From a virus: a stretch of DNA of 64,000 nucleotides. The stretch covers positions 1-64,000 of the IMG/VR virus record IMGVR_UViG_3300028800_000092, one strand, 5' to 3'. Positions 50,298 to 57,387 of the stretch are shown piece by piece (within the stretch, counting starts at the first letter, position 1; every line of letters begins with the position of its first letter). Position numbers and translations under genes: made by a program. The notes beneath the pieces are model-generated. The model searched no databases. It was given only the letters and a program-made list of their open reading frames with translations, and was not told the origin of the DNA.

Positions 50298-51292
50298 GCC
50301 CGTGCTTCCACGTGGCTAGTTTTAATGATTCCCTCTGGTTGAACTCCGAGCGGCTCTCCACAATGTGGACACTCCAGTTCATAAGTCTCGAACTCTTTCA
50401 TGGCATCGGGGATACGAACTGCCCGCTTGCACTTAGAGTTCAGGCAGAGCAGATGCTCAGGTAGTGCCTCCGTCTTCCACTTCTCACGGCCACGGCGGTA
50501 AATGTTATGCTGGTCATATATCGGCGCAGTGAAATGTGTATTGAACTCTAGGGCCTCATGCCACTCAAGCCCATTGTCTCCAATGATATGCGCCGAGTGA
50601 TTCGTCATGGTACTGAAGCCGACGTTCGGGATGTTCGGTTGGAACAGCATCTCATGCCATTTATACACAGGCCGTAGCGTTTGATGCAGGAACTGTTTCG
50701 TACTCGCGAAGCAGAACAGGTCAAGTTCTGGCACGGAGGCCCAGACCATAGGGTTCCCAGACCGGGCGAGTAGCAACTTACCGGGCTGCTCGACAGACAG
50801 AGCGGCGATGGCCCCGGAGCCCTTTAGCTTCCGAAGTTGCGCAATACCGTCCTTGGAGAGGGTACTGTCGTCAAGGAGCGCACGGATGATATCTGAATCC
50901 ACGGCCCCTTCACGTTCCAGTTTCAGTTCCCGGAACAGGATATAGTCGTTTTCGATCTTCCCATTGTGTACAACTACAGTTTTCCCCGTGAACAACGGAT
51001 GGTTGTTACGGTTGTCCTCCGGGTCGCCTTGGGTAGCAGCTCGGGCATGGAGTAGCACTGTCTGCGCCTGCTCCAAGTGGTCCGCCAGGAACTCATCGAA
51101 GCGCTTTTGAATGACAAGCTGCCACGCAGGCATGGGCTCTTTCATTACATATATTTCCCCGTTCGGGTACTGGAGAGCTATGCCGGCTGCGTTAGTACCA
51201 CGCTTCTGAAGCCCACAGAGCATGGTCTTTACATGAGTTGGAGTGATCGGAGGGGCCTCTCCGAAACGTCGAAAACCACCGATGCCACACAT
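50294..51292 (-). CDS. Class II glutamine amidotransferase with a zinc ribbon
   Basis: The 332-residue protein starts 'MCGIGGF', where Cys2 is the N-terminal nucleophile. The GATase II marks follow: 'LLHARAATQG' (about 82), 'NNHPLF' (about 98), 'VVVHNGKIEN' (about 107) and 'VDSDIIRALL'. It should release ammonia from glutamine. The C-terminal part has a zinc ribbon ('CLNSKCKRAV', 'LECPHCGEPLG') in place of a synthetase domain, so the ammonia acceptor is on a partner such as the amidoligases or ATP-grasp. Confidence 0.85.
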   Translation of the reverse strand: MCGIGGFRRFGEAPPITPTHVKTMLCGLQKRGTNAAGIALQYPNGEIYVMKEPMPAWQLVIQKRFDEFLADHLEQAQTVLLHARAATQGDPEDNRNNHPLFTGKTVVVHNGKIENDYILFRELKLEREGAVDSDIIRALLDDSTLSKDGIAQLRKLKGSGAIAALSVEQPGKLLLARSGNPMVWASVPELDLFCFASTKQFLHQTLRPVYKWHEMLFQPNIPNVGFSTMTNHSAHIIGDNGLEWHEALEFNTHFTAPIYDQHNIYRRGREKWKTEALPEHLLCLNSKCKRAVRIPDAMKEFETYELECPHCGEPLGVQPEGIIKTSHVEARA

Positions 51293-51447
51293 TACTTTGA
51301 ACGCTCCTTAACCTTTGCCATGTAGGCAGAGTAGTTTTCATGGACAGCCTTTTTATATACACGCTTTGCCGACTTACGGTTACGCATGTAGTACACGGCC
51401 TCCGTGACTTCGTCCCATACGACTACCAACCACTTAGCGTTCTTCAT
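51292..51447 (-). CDS. Small basic protein, 51 residues
   Basis: The stop overlaps the GATase start (TAATG) and the start overlaps the upstream stop (ATGA). The product is a beta strand followed by basic helices ('YYMRNRKSAKRVYKKAV'). It may be a nucleic-acid binder or a partner of the GATase. No family known. Confidence 0.58.
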   Translation of the reverse strand: MKNAKWLVVVWDEVTEAVYYMRNRKSAKRVYKKAVHENYSAYMAKVKERSK

Positions 51448-51635
51448 ATTTGCCACCAACGCTTTCTGAGCGGGACCTTGACTACAGCCTTAGATTTCGC
51501 TTGCATGGCCTTTCCGTATCCGTCCGTGAACTCTATTACCGTTGAAATGGTAACCTTTGTACCGGGCTTTACCGATACGTCCGCCATGATTTCATTATGT
51601 AAAGCGGCCGAACCCAATACTTCATTAAGTGTCAC
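51444..51635 (-). CDS. Small hypothetical protein, 63 residues
   Basis: GTG 51635 overlaps the amidoligase stop (GTGA) and the frame ends ATGA with the next. The sequence has short strands and a basic end ('VVKVPLRKRWWQI'). Coupling in the operon suggests a common pathway. The role is unknown. Confidence 0.58.
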   Translation of the reverse strand: MTLNEVLGSAALHNEIMADVSVKPGTKVTISTVIEFTDGYGKAMQAKSKAVVKVPLRKRWWQI

Positions 51636-53119
51636 GCAAAAATCTCCTCTCGACCTACATACGTATGCTTACACGCTACGGCCTCTTGCTTCATCTTCCC
51701 GAGCGCCGCTTGCCACTCTTTGTACGACTCCAGTTTCACGTCCTTGATCTTCCAGACCGGGAACATGCCACTACCGATCATTAACTCTATGACCTGTTTA
51801 TGGTTTCCCTGATTGTTAACCGCAATCCCGTTCCAATCCCCGCCTACATATATAGAGTCCTTCGGGACCCGCTCGCGCCAATCTTGCGGCAGGAGATTCG
51901 CCCACTGACGACCTATGGCTATTAGATACGGGTCCTCTAAATGCTTCCCTGTTACATGAAACCCGCCACCATACGTGCACAGGTCACAGACGATTTCACC
52001 TATGCCCTTGATACCACGGGTCTCTACAGTGTCAAGTAAAGATACATAGCCCTTCGGGAGTTCCGTAGGTGTCCAAGTAGCGGGGCGAAGCGCACCTACA
52101 GCTAAAGGTGCTCCGTGAGCCAAGTGCTCCCATAGCTCCGTTAACGTATCTTTATGGCCAGTAATGGCCCCCGGAACCACTGTAACCTGTGGTGCGTGCG
52201 GCCGCTTCCCGTCCATGCCCCATCGAGGCCGAAAGTCGCCCCCTATATGCTTCGGCATCCCTAGGCGTTGAAGGGCACCATATGCCAGCAAGGCATCATC
52301 GTCTAACCCTCGGTAATACCTGAGTAGGTTAGTAACATGGGTGCAACCTTCAACGCCACGAGCATGGTAGAATAACTCCGGGTCATACACCGCGATCTTA
52401 GACAGAACTAGGTGTAAATACGCTATCCACGGGCTATCCAACCAACTTGGGAACGTGCGATATTCGTAACCGTAGGGTTGGGGACGAACGTCCCCAGGGC
52501 GACCGTACCTTTGATTATGGGCATCTCCAGCCCTGCGCATGTCCATTTCATGGGCCGGGTACATACCGCTCTTTTCAAGGGATTCCGCTAAGCTATCAAG
52601 GCCCTTGACTTCATTGTTGTACATGACCTTGTTCCGACGGCCTAGGTGAACATGACCGCCAAGGCCATCTTCTTGCAAGTACGGCCCGCAGACCCAATTA
52701 TATGCGTTTGTCTCTGGGACTGTAGCCGACATCCAGCGGAACGTGTCAAGGATACTGGCCAAGACGGCGAGAGAGTTCTTGTTCGGAGCGGGGCGAATCT
52801 CTACGAGTCGTCCATTGTTGTCGGCTCCATAGGCACGCCCAGCCTTCATTTTGAAGAGGTTCGCGTCTATACGGCGACCGTTCAGAAGCTCTGTGAATAT
52901 GAACTCCGGGTCCGCGCCAAGCATAAAGTGGTTGATGAGTCGGGGGATAGCCCGGTATTCCTGTAACTTAGGCTCTCGGTAGAACCGCCCCAGCCAAGAG
53001 CGAACTTCACTGTCTGTGACTTGCCAACCGAGGGGGTACAGTTTCTGTAGGTCTCGAAAGTCCTTGATTCCATTGAGAACGATGTCCCGGTAGAACCCGC
53101 GCTTGCGTTCTGAGTTCAC
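51632..53119 (-). CDS. COOH-NH2 (amido)ligase, phiEco32 type 2-like, copy 2
   Basis: From GTG 53119, which overlaps the upstream stop, the product has 495 residues, the longest of three paralogues. 'GADPEF' at 68-73, 'LVEIRPAP' at 105-112, 'LGGHVHLG' at 153-160 and 'YEYRTFPSWL' mark the catalytic domain. About 60 residues precede it and a C-terminal half of about 200 residues lacks the motifs and might bind the substrate. The enzyme should use ATP to form an amide bond. Confidence 0.82.
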   Translation of the reverse strand: MNSERKRGFYRDIVLNGIKDFRDLQKLYPLGWQVTDSEVRSWLGRFYREPKLQEYRAIPRLINHFMLGADPEFIFTELLNGRRIDANLFKMKAGRAYGADNNGRLVEIRPAPNKNSLAVLASILDTFRWMSATVPETNAYNWVCGPYLQEDGLGGHVHLGRRNKVMYNNEVKGLDSLAESLEKSGMYPAHEMDMRRAGDAHNQRYGRPGDVRPQPYGYEYRTFPSWLDSPWIAYLHLVLSKIAVYDPELFYHARGVEGCTHVTNLLRYYRGLDDDALLAYGALQRLGMPKHIGGDFRPRWGMDGKRPHAPQVTVVPGAITGHKDTLTELWEHLAHGAPLAVGALRPATWTPTELPKGYVSLLDTVETRGIKGIGEIVCDLCTYGGGFHVTGKHLEDPYLIAIGRQWANLLPQDWRERVPKDSIYVGGDWNGIAVNNQGNHKQVIELMIGSGMFPVWKIKDVKLESYKEWQAALGKMKQEAVACKHTYVGREEIFA

Positions 53120-53631
53120 AGTACCAATGCCTCCGCCTCGACCCATTTCTTGTACGGCAGCACGTGCTCGGCCATTTTGACCTTCTCAAGCCCAGAGTAC
53201 ACAAAATGCTTCTTTCCCTTGAGTGTCACATGCTTTAGGTAATGCTTTACATTTAACCAGCGCCACGGGTCAAGTAAGCTCCCGTAGGCATAGTAGTACC
53301 GGAGCGCGTTCGTATCTGCGTAGCCACGGAAGTTTATAGCGTAGGCCTTTGGAAGTATGGCAAAGAACTCCCGAAGCATATTCTTCCGGTCAATTTCCTT
53401 GACAAGGACACTCCGAACCGTATTATCCTCTGTCCAAGCGTGCCGGATTTTCTTGAACACTGTAGCGTTCGGCTTGCCAAAGTAGAGCCAAGCCTTCTTT
53501 TTTCCTTGATACGTAATTGCTACCAGCACCCGAGTCGGGTACTTCCCTGCAAAGGGCGCTACTTTCACTGGGTGCTCGCCCGGCAGTCGCATGGGGAGCT
53601 TGTTCGCGCCAACCAACGTGTACTTTCTCAC
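53116..53631 (-). CDS. Hypothetical protein of the amidoligase operon
   Basis: This 171-residue basic protein overlaps both neighbours (GTGA each side). It has 'VLVAITYQGKKKAWLYFGK' and a Tyr-rich centre ('ALRYYYAYGSLLDPWRW'). It is possibly an alpha/beta fold. Its fixed position between two operon enzymes suggests a partner role. No motif identified. Confidence 0.6.
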   Translation of the reverse strand: MRKYTLVGANKLPMRLPGEHPVKVAPFAGKYPTRVLVAITYQGKKKAWLYFGKPNATVFKKIRHAWTEDNTVRSVLVKEIDRKNMLREFFAILPKAYAINFRGYADTNALRYYYAYGSLLDPWRWLNVKHYLKHVTLKGKKHFVYSGLEKVKMAEHVLPYKKWVEAEALVL

Positions 53632-54269
53632 CTGAAATCCCTCTCTGTAAACGAAGCACGCATAACTATGCGCTCTTCCTTTGGACCGATAATGAAATCA
53701 AGGTCCTTGTAGCTCGCTTCAATAGCGAACTTCCACGTCCATTCACAGTTCTCTGAACCGCAGAGCGGCAACCCCCACTTATGCTTCGCGGTCACTACAT
53801 GACACACAATGCAGCGTCGGAGCTTCGATAGCTCCTTGTACGCTAACTGTAACCGTCGTGCGCAAGAACGATCTGCGAACGTGCTTCCGAGCGCTTCGAG
53901 CTTGTGTATCCGTCGCTGCTCGGGACTGTAAACAGTTTGTAAACAGAACCTACAAACTGCGATAGTACCTTGTGGATTTGGGCTTCCTTGCCAATAGCTG
54001 TATTCGGTGGCCGCTAAATTACCTGCCGGTACGCCCCTCTGAAAGTAGGCGGGAAGTGTCTGGGGAAGCAGGGGTTGTTCCAATGAACGATTGTACCGCA
54101 TCCACTCCCGATTCTGTCGGTAGCGGTCAGATATCGGAACCAGTCCCGTCATCATGATTGGGGGCTTAGGCTCAGCCCAGAGCACTAGCTTGTCACGCCT
54201 GTTGCCCGCGGGCTGCCAAATATTGGCTAGGAACCAACCGGGGGGAGTTACATATACAGGCTCAGGCAC
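53628..54269 (-). CDS. Putative zinc-binding protein, 213 residues
   Basis: GTG 54269 overlaps the upstream stop. The C-terminal half has 'VCRFCLQTVY' and 'RRCIVCHVV' with 'LCGSENCEW', three Cys pairs that probably bind zinc, after an N-terminal proline-rich region. It may bind DNA or RNA. No family is recognised. Confidence 0.6.
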   Translation of the reverse strand: MPEPVYVTPPGWFLANIWQPAGNRRDKLVLWAEPKPPIMMTGLVPISDRYRQNREWMRYNRSLEQPLLPQTLPAYFQRGVPAGNLAATEYSYWQGSPNPQGTIAVCRFCLQTVYSPEQRRIHKLEALGSTFADRSCARRLQLAYKELSKLRRCIVCHVVTAKHKWGLPLCGSENCEWTWKFAIEASYKDLDFIIGPKEERIVMRASFTERDFR

Positions 54270-54420
54270 GTCGTTCCCTCATTATCTGTACGAGATATCG
54301 ACGGTTATCATAGGCAAGGGGTACCGAGTCAAAAGCACCCTCAGCTTGTTTGAGAGTGTCGAACCACTCTACAATATGCTCAGAGCCGTTGTCTGTGATG
54401 ACCGCCCAGTTCTCGTCCAT
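54262..54420 (-). CDS. Small protein, 52 residues, first of the coupled operon
   Basis: ATG 54420 has a strong ribosome site (AAAGGAAGGAG). The product is alpha/beta ('WAVITDNGSEHIVEWFDT', 'YLVQIMRERRA') and resembles small phage proteins in general form. Its stop overlaps the next start. It appears to be the first gene of the operon that continues to 45886. Confidence 0.6.
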   Translation of the reverse strand: MDENWAVITDNGSEHIVEWFDTLKQAEGAFDSVPLAYDNRRYLVQIMRERRA

Positions 54421-54454
54421 ACATTTACTCCTTCCTTTCAAATGGAAATCCCTC

Positions 54455-54484
54455 TATCCGGGGCCTATGTGAGCACCCCGGATA
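54455..54484 (-). promoter_or_regulatory. Stem-loop upstream of the coupled operon
   Basis: TATCCGGGG and CCCCGGATA form a perfect 9-bp stem around a 12-base loop, about 35 bases before the first gene of the operon. The absence of a T-run argues against a complete terminator on this strand. It may attenuate transcription or stabilise the mRNA 5' end. The 170 bases to its right hold only ORFs of 22 codons or fewer. Confidence 0.45.
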
Positions 54485-54649
54485 TGCACATCTCTGTGAA
54501 ACGCTAGAGCCAACCTGAACATGTCGGATAGCGTAGGGTGAGTGGCAGGATATTTTAACGGACAAATGACAAGTGGTTACACAGAAACCTGTGGGCCTAG
54601 ACACAAGCCCCCGTGCAGCATAGTCATCCCTGCCCCCTCGCAGTTAGGT

Positions 54650-54796
54650 CTACGAATAGACGCCCTGCTTGGCCGGACGCCGATACTTTGGCGTCAATGT
54701 GTGTACTGAACCCAGTTGATGTTGTCGAACGTCGGCTAAGGACGCAAACTTACGTTTACACCCGTTGCACGCTACCTTCTTGGCCTTCTGCGCCAT
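54650..54796 (-). CDS. Small C2H2-like zinc-finger protein
   Basis: The start overlaps the upstream stop (TAATG). The 48-residue product has 'ACNGCKRKFASLADVRQH' followed shortly by 'VH', a C2H2 finger arrangement, with a basic N-terminus and C-terminus. Single-finger proteins of this type can bind DNA, RNA or protein in phages. It is rare to see a C2H2 finger this clear. Confidence 0.65.
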   Translation of the reverse strand: MAQKAKKVACNGCKRKFASLADVRQHQLGSVHTLTPKYRRPAKQGVYS

Positions 54797-55122
54797 TACG
54801 TGGCCTTCTTGACGCCGACGCCCCAGAGGGTGATTTCATATTCGGCCTCGCCCTTGGTCTTGTCAGCGTGCTGTCCGGGCATGGTGCAGAGTGGCACAAA
54901 GCCCCGCTGCTCCAGTTCCCTGATAGCCAATGTTTGGTACGGCACAGTTGTGGCAAAGACAGGCAGCTTCTCTTTCGTGAACGCACTCGTACGTTCCTTA
55001 ATCGAAAGCGCCATGTCATATGCCTGTTTGCGTGTTACCCCGTCCTTGGCGACGGCGGGCTCAGACAAATTCCCCATAATGAGCGCGCCACAACAGAACG
55101 GGAAGAGGGACATATTTGGCAT
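54796..55122 (-). CDS. FPxCC-type protein, paralogue 1
   Basis: ATG 55122 behind AAGGAAGGAG gives 108 residues. The N-terminus 'LFPFCCGALIMGNL', the central Ala/Lys-rich helix and the C-terminal 'FVPLCTMPGQHADKT' and 'EITLWGVGV' resemble the product at 58700-59161 ('FPSCCSISIL', 'ATFQTCHGDYNCTLWGFRV'). The two are probably paralogues. The conserved Cys pair and Trp suggest a fold of its own. Function unknown. Confidence 0.62.
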   Translation of the reverse strand: MPNMSLFPFCCGALIMGNLSEPAVAKDGVTRKQAYDMALSIKERTSAFTKEKLPVFATTVPYQTLAIRELEQRGFVPLCTMPGQHADKTKGEAEYEITLWGVGVKKAT

Positions 55123-55330
55123 ACGTGTACTCCTTCCTTGAATTGATTTCTCTCCAGTTTTAAGCGACCACGTTGTCACTTGCGCTGAGCGCACAGTTCG
55201 TACCTGTACCAGTAACCGAAGGTATCTCTCCTCCGCGATTCCGGTTTCTAGCTCTGCCCTCGTAGGCTATGCGAGAACTTTCAATTACACTTGGTTGAGT
55301 GTGCTAGAGTTTTCTGGAGAGAATTGCATA

Positions 55331-55401
55331 GGAGACACCCAGAGCAGTTGAATCCAAACACGGCGAGTTTTGCCGCTTGCTGCGATCCTTAGGGTGTCTC
55401 C
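55331..55401. ncRNA. Putative structured RNA, 71 nt, element B
   Basis: GGAGACACCC and GGGTGTCTCC pair perfectly over 10 bp and enclose a CGGC/GCCG hairpin with a seven-base loop. The size is tRNA-like, but there is no T-arm consensus. It lies in a 540-base gene-free stretch (55123-55661) with the tRNA-like sequence at 55437-55507. Strand is not decided because the terminal stem is perfect on both. The rest of the gap shows no convincing ORF. Confidence 0.4.
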
Positions 55402-55436
55402 CGATAATATAGACCATCGCTGGAACCCGACTTCAA

Positions 55437-55507
55437 GCACGATGACGGATTTGAACCGCCGACCTTTACCCTAACGAGTAATGCTCTGCCATCTGAGCTA
55501 ATCTGCC
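55437..55507 (-). tRNA. tRNA-like gene, degenerate
   Basis: The minus strand has a good D-arm (GCTC, loop AGATGGCA, GAGC) preceded by TA, a T-arm GGCGG, loop TTCAAAT, CCGTC, and a TTAC/GTAA anticodon stem around an eight-base loop (TCGTTAGG). The acceptor pairs at only four of seven positions and no CCA is encoded. I cannot assign an anticodon with confidence. It could be a decayed tRNA or a non-decoding tRNA-like RNA. Confidence 0.45.
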
Positions 55508-55661
55508 GTCCATCAGTTATGCCTTCAATGAATTCCCGATACTCTAGGAACTCTCCAGCGTTCCAGCAATGGCCCTCGTGGCCTACCTTCTCCGAATGGA
55601 TGCATGTACTTGGATAAGAAATACAGTCTTCCGTATACGGTACTCGGCTTGGCCTTGAGCT

Positions 55662-55892
55662 TTACGAATCGAACTTAACTTCGCAGGTCAGCCTGTTTTC
55701 GACTACAATTTCGCCGACTTTCTTTACGAGTACGTAAGTGCGCTCGAAGTCGTCCCCCTGATCCCGATAGTCGTCCGTAGCCGCTTGTTTGGCCCTCTCC
55801 AAGGTGGTGCGCTCACCGTTTCCGACAAGTTCGTCGTTGCTCTCGTCAATCACGTAAAACGGCCCTGTTACTGTTGTCTTTGCTATTGCCAT
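55662..55892 (-). CDS. Small protein, 76 residues
   Basis: This product has 'TGPFYVIDESNDELVGNGER' in parts, a helical centre and C-terminal strands. It has the appearance of a small alpha/beta phage protein. It lies between two gene-poor segments. Function unknown. ATG 55892 follows AAAGAGAGGG. Confidence 0.6.
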   Translation of the reverse strand: MAIAKTTVTGPFYVIDESNDELVGNGERTTLERAKQAATDDYRDQGDDFERTYVLVKKVGEIVVENRLTCEVKFDS

Positions 55893-56008
55893 AACTGTAA
55901 CCCTCTCTTTTTCTCTGCGTTACTGGCGCAGCCCAGAACTGGTGGAGACTAGCGAGAGCGACTCGCAGAGGCTCACGTTCGCACGCACCCTATTCGTCCC
56001 CAAACTTC

Positions 56009-56088
56009 CCCCACCCTAGGACTTGCACCTAGGCACTCTCATTGTATGTACAGCAAGAGGCCGCTCTCAACGCCAGAGGGCGATGGGC
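56009..56088 (-). tRNA. tRNA-like sequence, weak
   Basis: The minus strand has a T-arm-like CTAGG, loop TGCAAGT, CCTAG, and possible acceptor strands GCCCATC and GGTGGGG that pair at six of seven positions. The D-arm and the anticodon stem are poor and the middle could hold GTA in its loop. I treat it as a decayed or chance tRNA-like sequence. The surrounding gap (55893-56150) shows no convincing gene. Confidence 0.25.
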
Positions 56089-56150
56089 TGGTTACCAATT
56101 ACTATCCATGAGCGGTTTTCTACGTAGCCTAGTGGGGTTTTTACTACACC

Positions 56151-56228
56151 TCACAAAGCGAGGTTAGCGCTTCTCCAAGCAAGAATGTACACAATTAGTA
56201 GGGCCGCCCCGAGAGCTACTCCTGCCAT
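56151..56228 (-). CDS. Possible 25-residue membrane peptide
   Basis: ATG 56228 lies within the end of the upstream gene. The product is a single hydrophobic helix ('GVALGAALLIVYILAW') with a polar end. No ribosome site is clear. Similar tiny membrane peptides occur in other phages. Confidence 0.35.
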   Translation of the reverse strand: MAGVALGAALLIVYILAWRSANLAL

Positions 56229-56389
56229 TGCGTCTGCTCGTAGGCCCGATGCGCCCGACTCGGATGGTACAGTGTCGCCAAGCGCCCCATGACCTGTAGC
56301 ATAGAGGCTGCACTAAATGGTACATCAGCGGCCTCTCGAATCAATCTGTCCTCTGCTGCCATCTCTGGCGTCAGTTCCTGTTCTCTCAT
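56216..56389 (-). CDS. Small helical protein, 57 residues
   Basis: AAGGAG stands seven bases before ATG 56389, so I prefer it to the open frame to 56575, which crosses another gene. The product has 'TPEMAAEDRLIREAADV' and 'MLQVMGRLATLYHPSRAH'. Function unknown. Confidence 0.55.
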   Translation of the reverse strand: MREQELTPEMAAEDRLIREAADVPFSAASMLQVMGRLATLYHPSRAHRAYEQTQWQE

Positions 56390-56429
56390 GAAGTAACTCC
56401 TTAACTTGTTTCTCAAGGAGCGTGACCCG

Positions 56430-56519
56430 CTACTCAAGTTGTCTAGCTGTTTGACCTGCAACAGCCGCAGCCCATTCGGCTCGCCGTACCTTCTTACGCG
56501 CGTTCCAATCCGTTGCCAT
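56430..56519 (-). CDS. Very small basic protein, 29 residues
   Basis: GGAGGGG stands well placed before ATG 56519. The product 'MATDWNARKKVRRAEW' followed by an Ala-rich helix looks like a real basic peptide. It precedes the 57-residue gene by 40 bases. Confidence 0.45.
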   Translation of the reverse strand: MATDWNARKKVRRAEWAAAVAGQTARQLE

Positions 56520-56689
56520 AAATGAATCCCCTCCGTTCCACCCATCGCAAAGCGTGTCCGATTCAACCGTATCACGTAAAGTTAGTCCATCCCGGCCACG
56601 GTACGTAGTTAAACGGGATTCCCGTAAAAGCAATCACCCCTAGAGGCACCGTGCTTCCAAGACTTTCTATCTCTACATGCTACAACGAA

Positions 56690-56905
56690 TTACAGGAACA
56701 ACCAAACGCCCTCTTTCAAGATCGCCCTGGCCCATAGGGCCACAAGCCACTCCTGTAATCCTAGTCGAATGTGTTTCGCTTCGTTAGATGAAACGGAGGG
56801 AAACTTATTGAAAATTAACTGTAAGTGCGCCAGTGCCGGAGTTCTCTTGAAGCAACCGTAACCGAACCGGTTGCTCAGGCTGCGTTCCTCCGCCGTAAAT
56901 TTCAA
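56690..56905 (-). CDS. Possible alternative 71-residue protein
   Basis: A frame from TTG 56905 overlaps the upstream stop (TTGA). The C-terminal part ('HIRLGLQEWLVALWARAIL') looks like an amphipathic helix. It overlaps the gene at 56805-56912 in another frame, so probably only one of the two is translated. Its ribosome site is farther away, so it is the weaker of the two. Confidence 0.3.
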   Translation of the reverse strand: MKFTAEERSLSNRFGYGCFKRTPALAHLQLIFNKFPSVSSNEAKHIRLGLQEWLVALWARAILKEGVWLFL

Positions 56906-56912
56906 TTTTCAC
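56805..56912 (-). CDS. Small phage protein, 35 residues
   Basis: GTG 56912 has AGGAG five bases upstream and gives 'MKIEIYGGGTQPEQPVRLRL', then a short strand-rich end. The 'PVRLRL' element with alternating hydrophobic residues resembles small phage proteins of this kind. It overlaps the end of the zinc-binding gene by 11 bases. Confidence 0.5.
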   Translation of the reverse strand: MKIEIYGGGTQPEQPVRLRLLQENSGTGALTVNFQ

Positions 56913-57387
56913 GTTTCTCTCCTAATCTTGATACGTCCCCCGGAATCCAACGCCCTTCTTCATAACTCCAGTGCCCTTGCGGGCCTCTCTGGGGGTACTC
57001 TTGAAATGTTGTCCAAGCCTCGTCATCCCAACCCTTACGTGCAGTTACGTTCTTCGCCTTGGAACCAACCTTCCGTGCTTCCTGCGTCTGCGCTATGAAG
57101 CACTCTTTCCTCCCGCAATAGCGTACATTGCTCTTGAAGAAGAACGCTGGACGGCCGCAATGTGTACACGCGGCCAGTACTACGAAGCCCCGCCCCAAGC
57201 ACAACGGACAACAGTCATCTTGTCCCTGTAGCTTCGAATTCACGCGCCCACCGTCTACACATATCGGACAAGGGGCGGTTTCGGGGGCATATATTGCTAT
57301 AACCCCCTTCTTGCCCTTCTTTGTCTTGCTCTTTATGAACCGTAGAGCACGAATCCGAGCACTCCGAAGCACGTATGGCTCTCGCAT
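56902..57387 (-). CDS. Zinc-finger protein, DnaJ-like cysteine repeats
   Basis: ATG 57387 overlaps the amidoligase stop (TAATG) and gives 161 residues. It has 'APCPICVDGGRVNSK', 'CCPLCLGRGF', 'CTHCGRPAFFF' and 'YCGRKEC', four Cys pairs in the style of DnaJ-type central domains. It may bind proteins or nucleic acid. The coupling to amidoligase 3 suggests a partner. Confidence 0.68.
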   Translation of the reverse strand: MREPYVLRSARIRALRFIKSKTKKGKKGVIAIYAPETAPCPICVDGGRVNSKLQGQDDCCPLCLGRGFVVLAACTHCGRPAFFFKSNVRYCGRKECFIAQTQEARKVGSKAKNVTARKGWDDEAWTTFQEYPQRGPQGHWSYEEGRWIPGDVSRLGEKREN

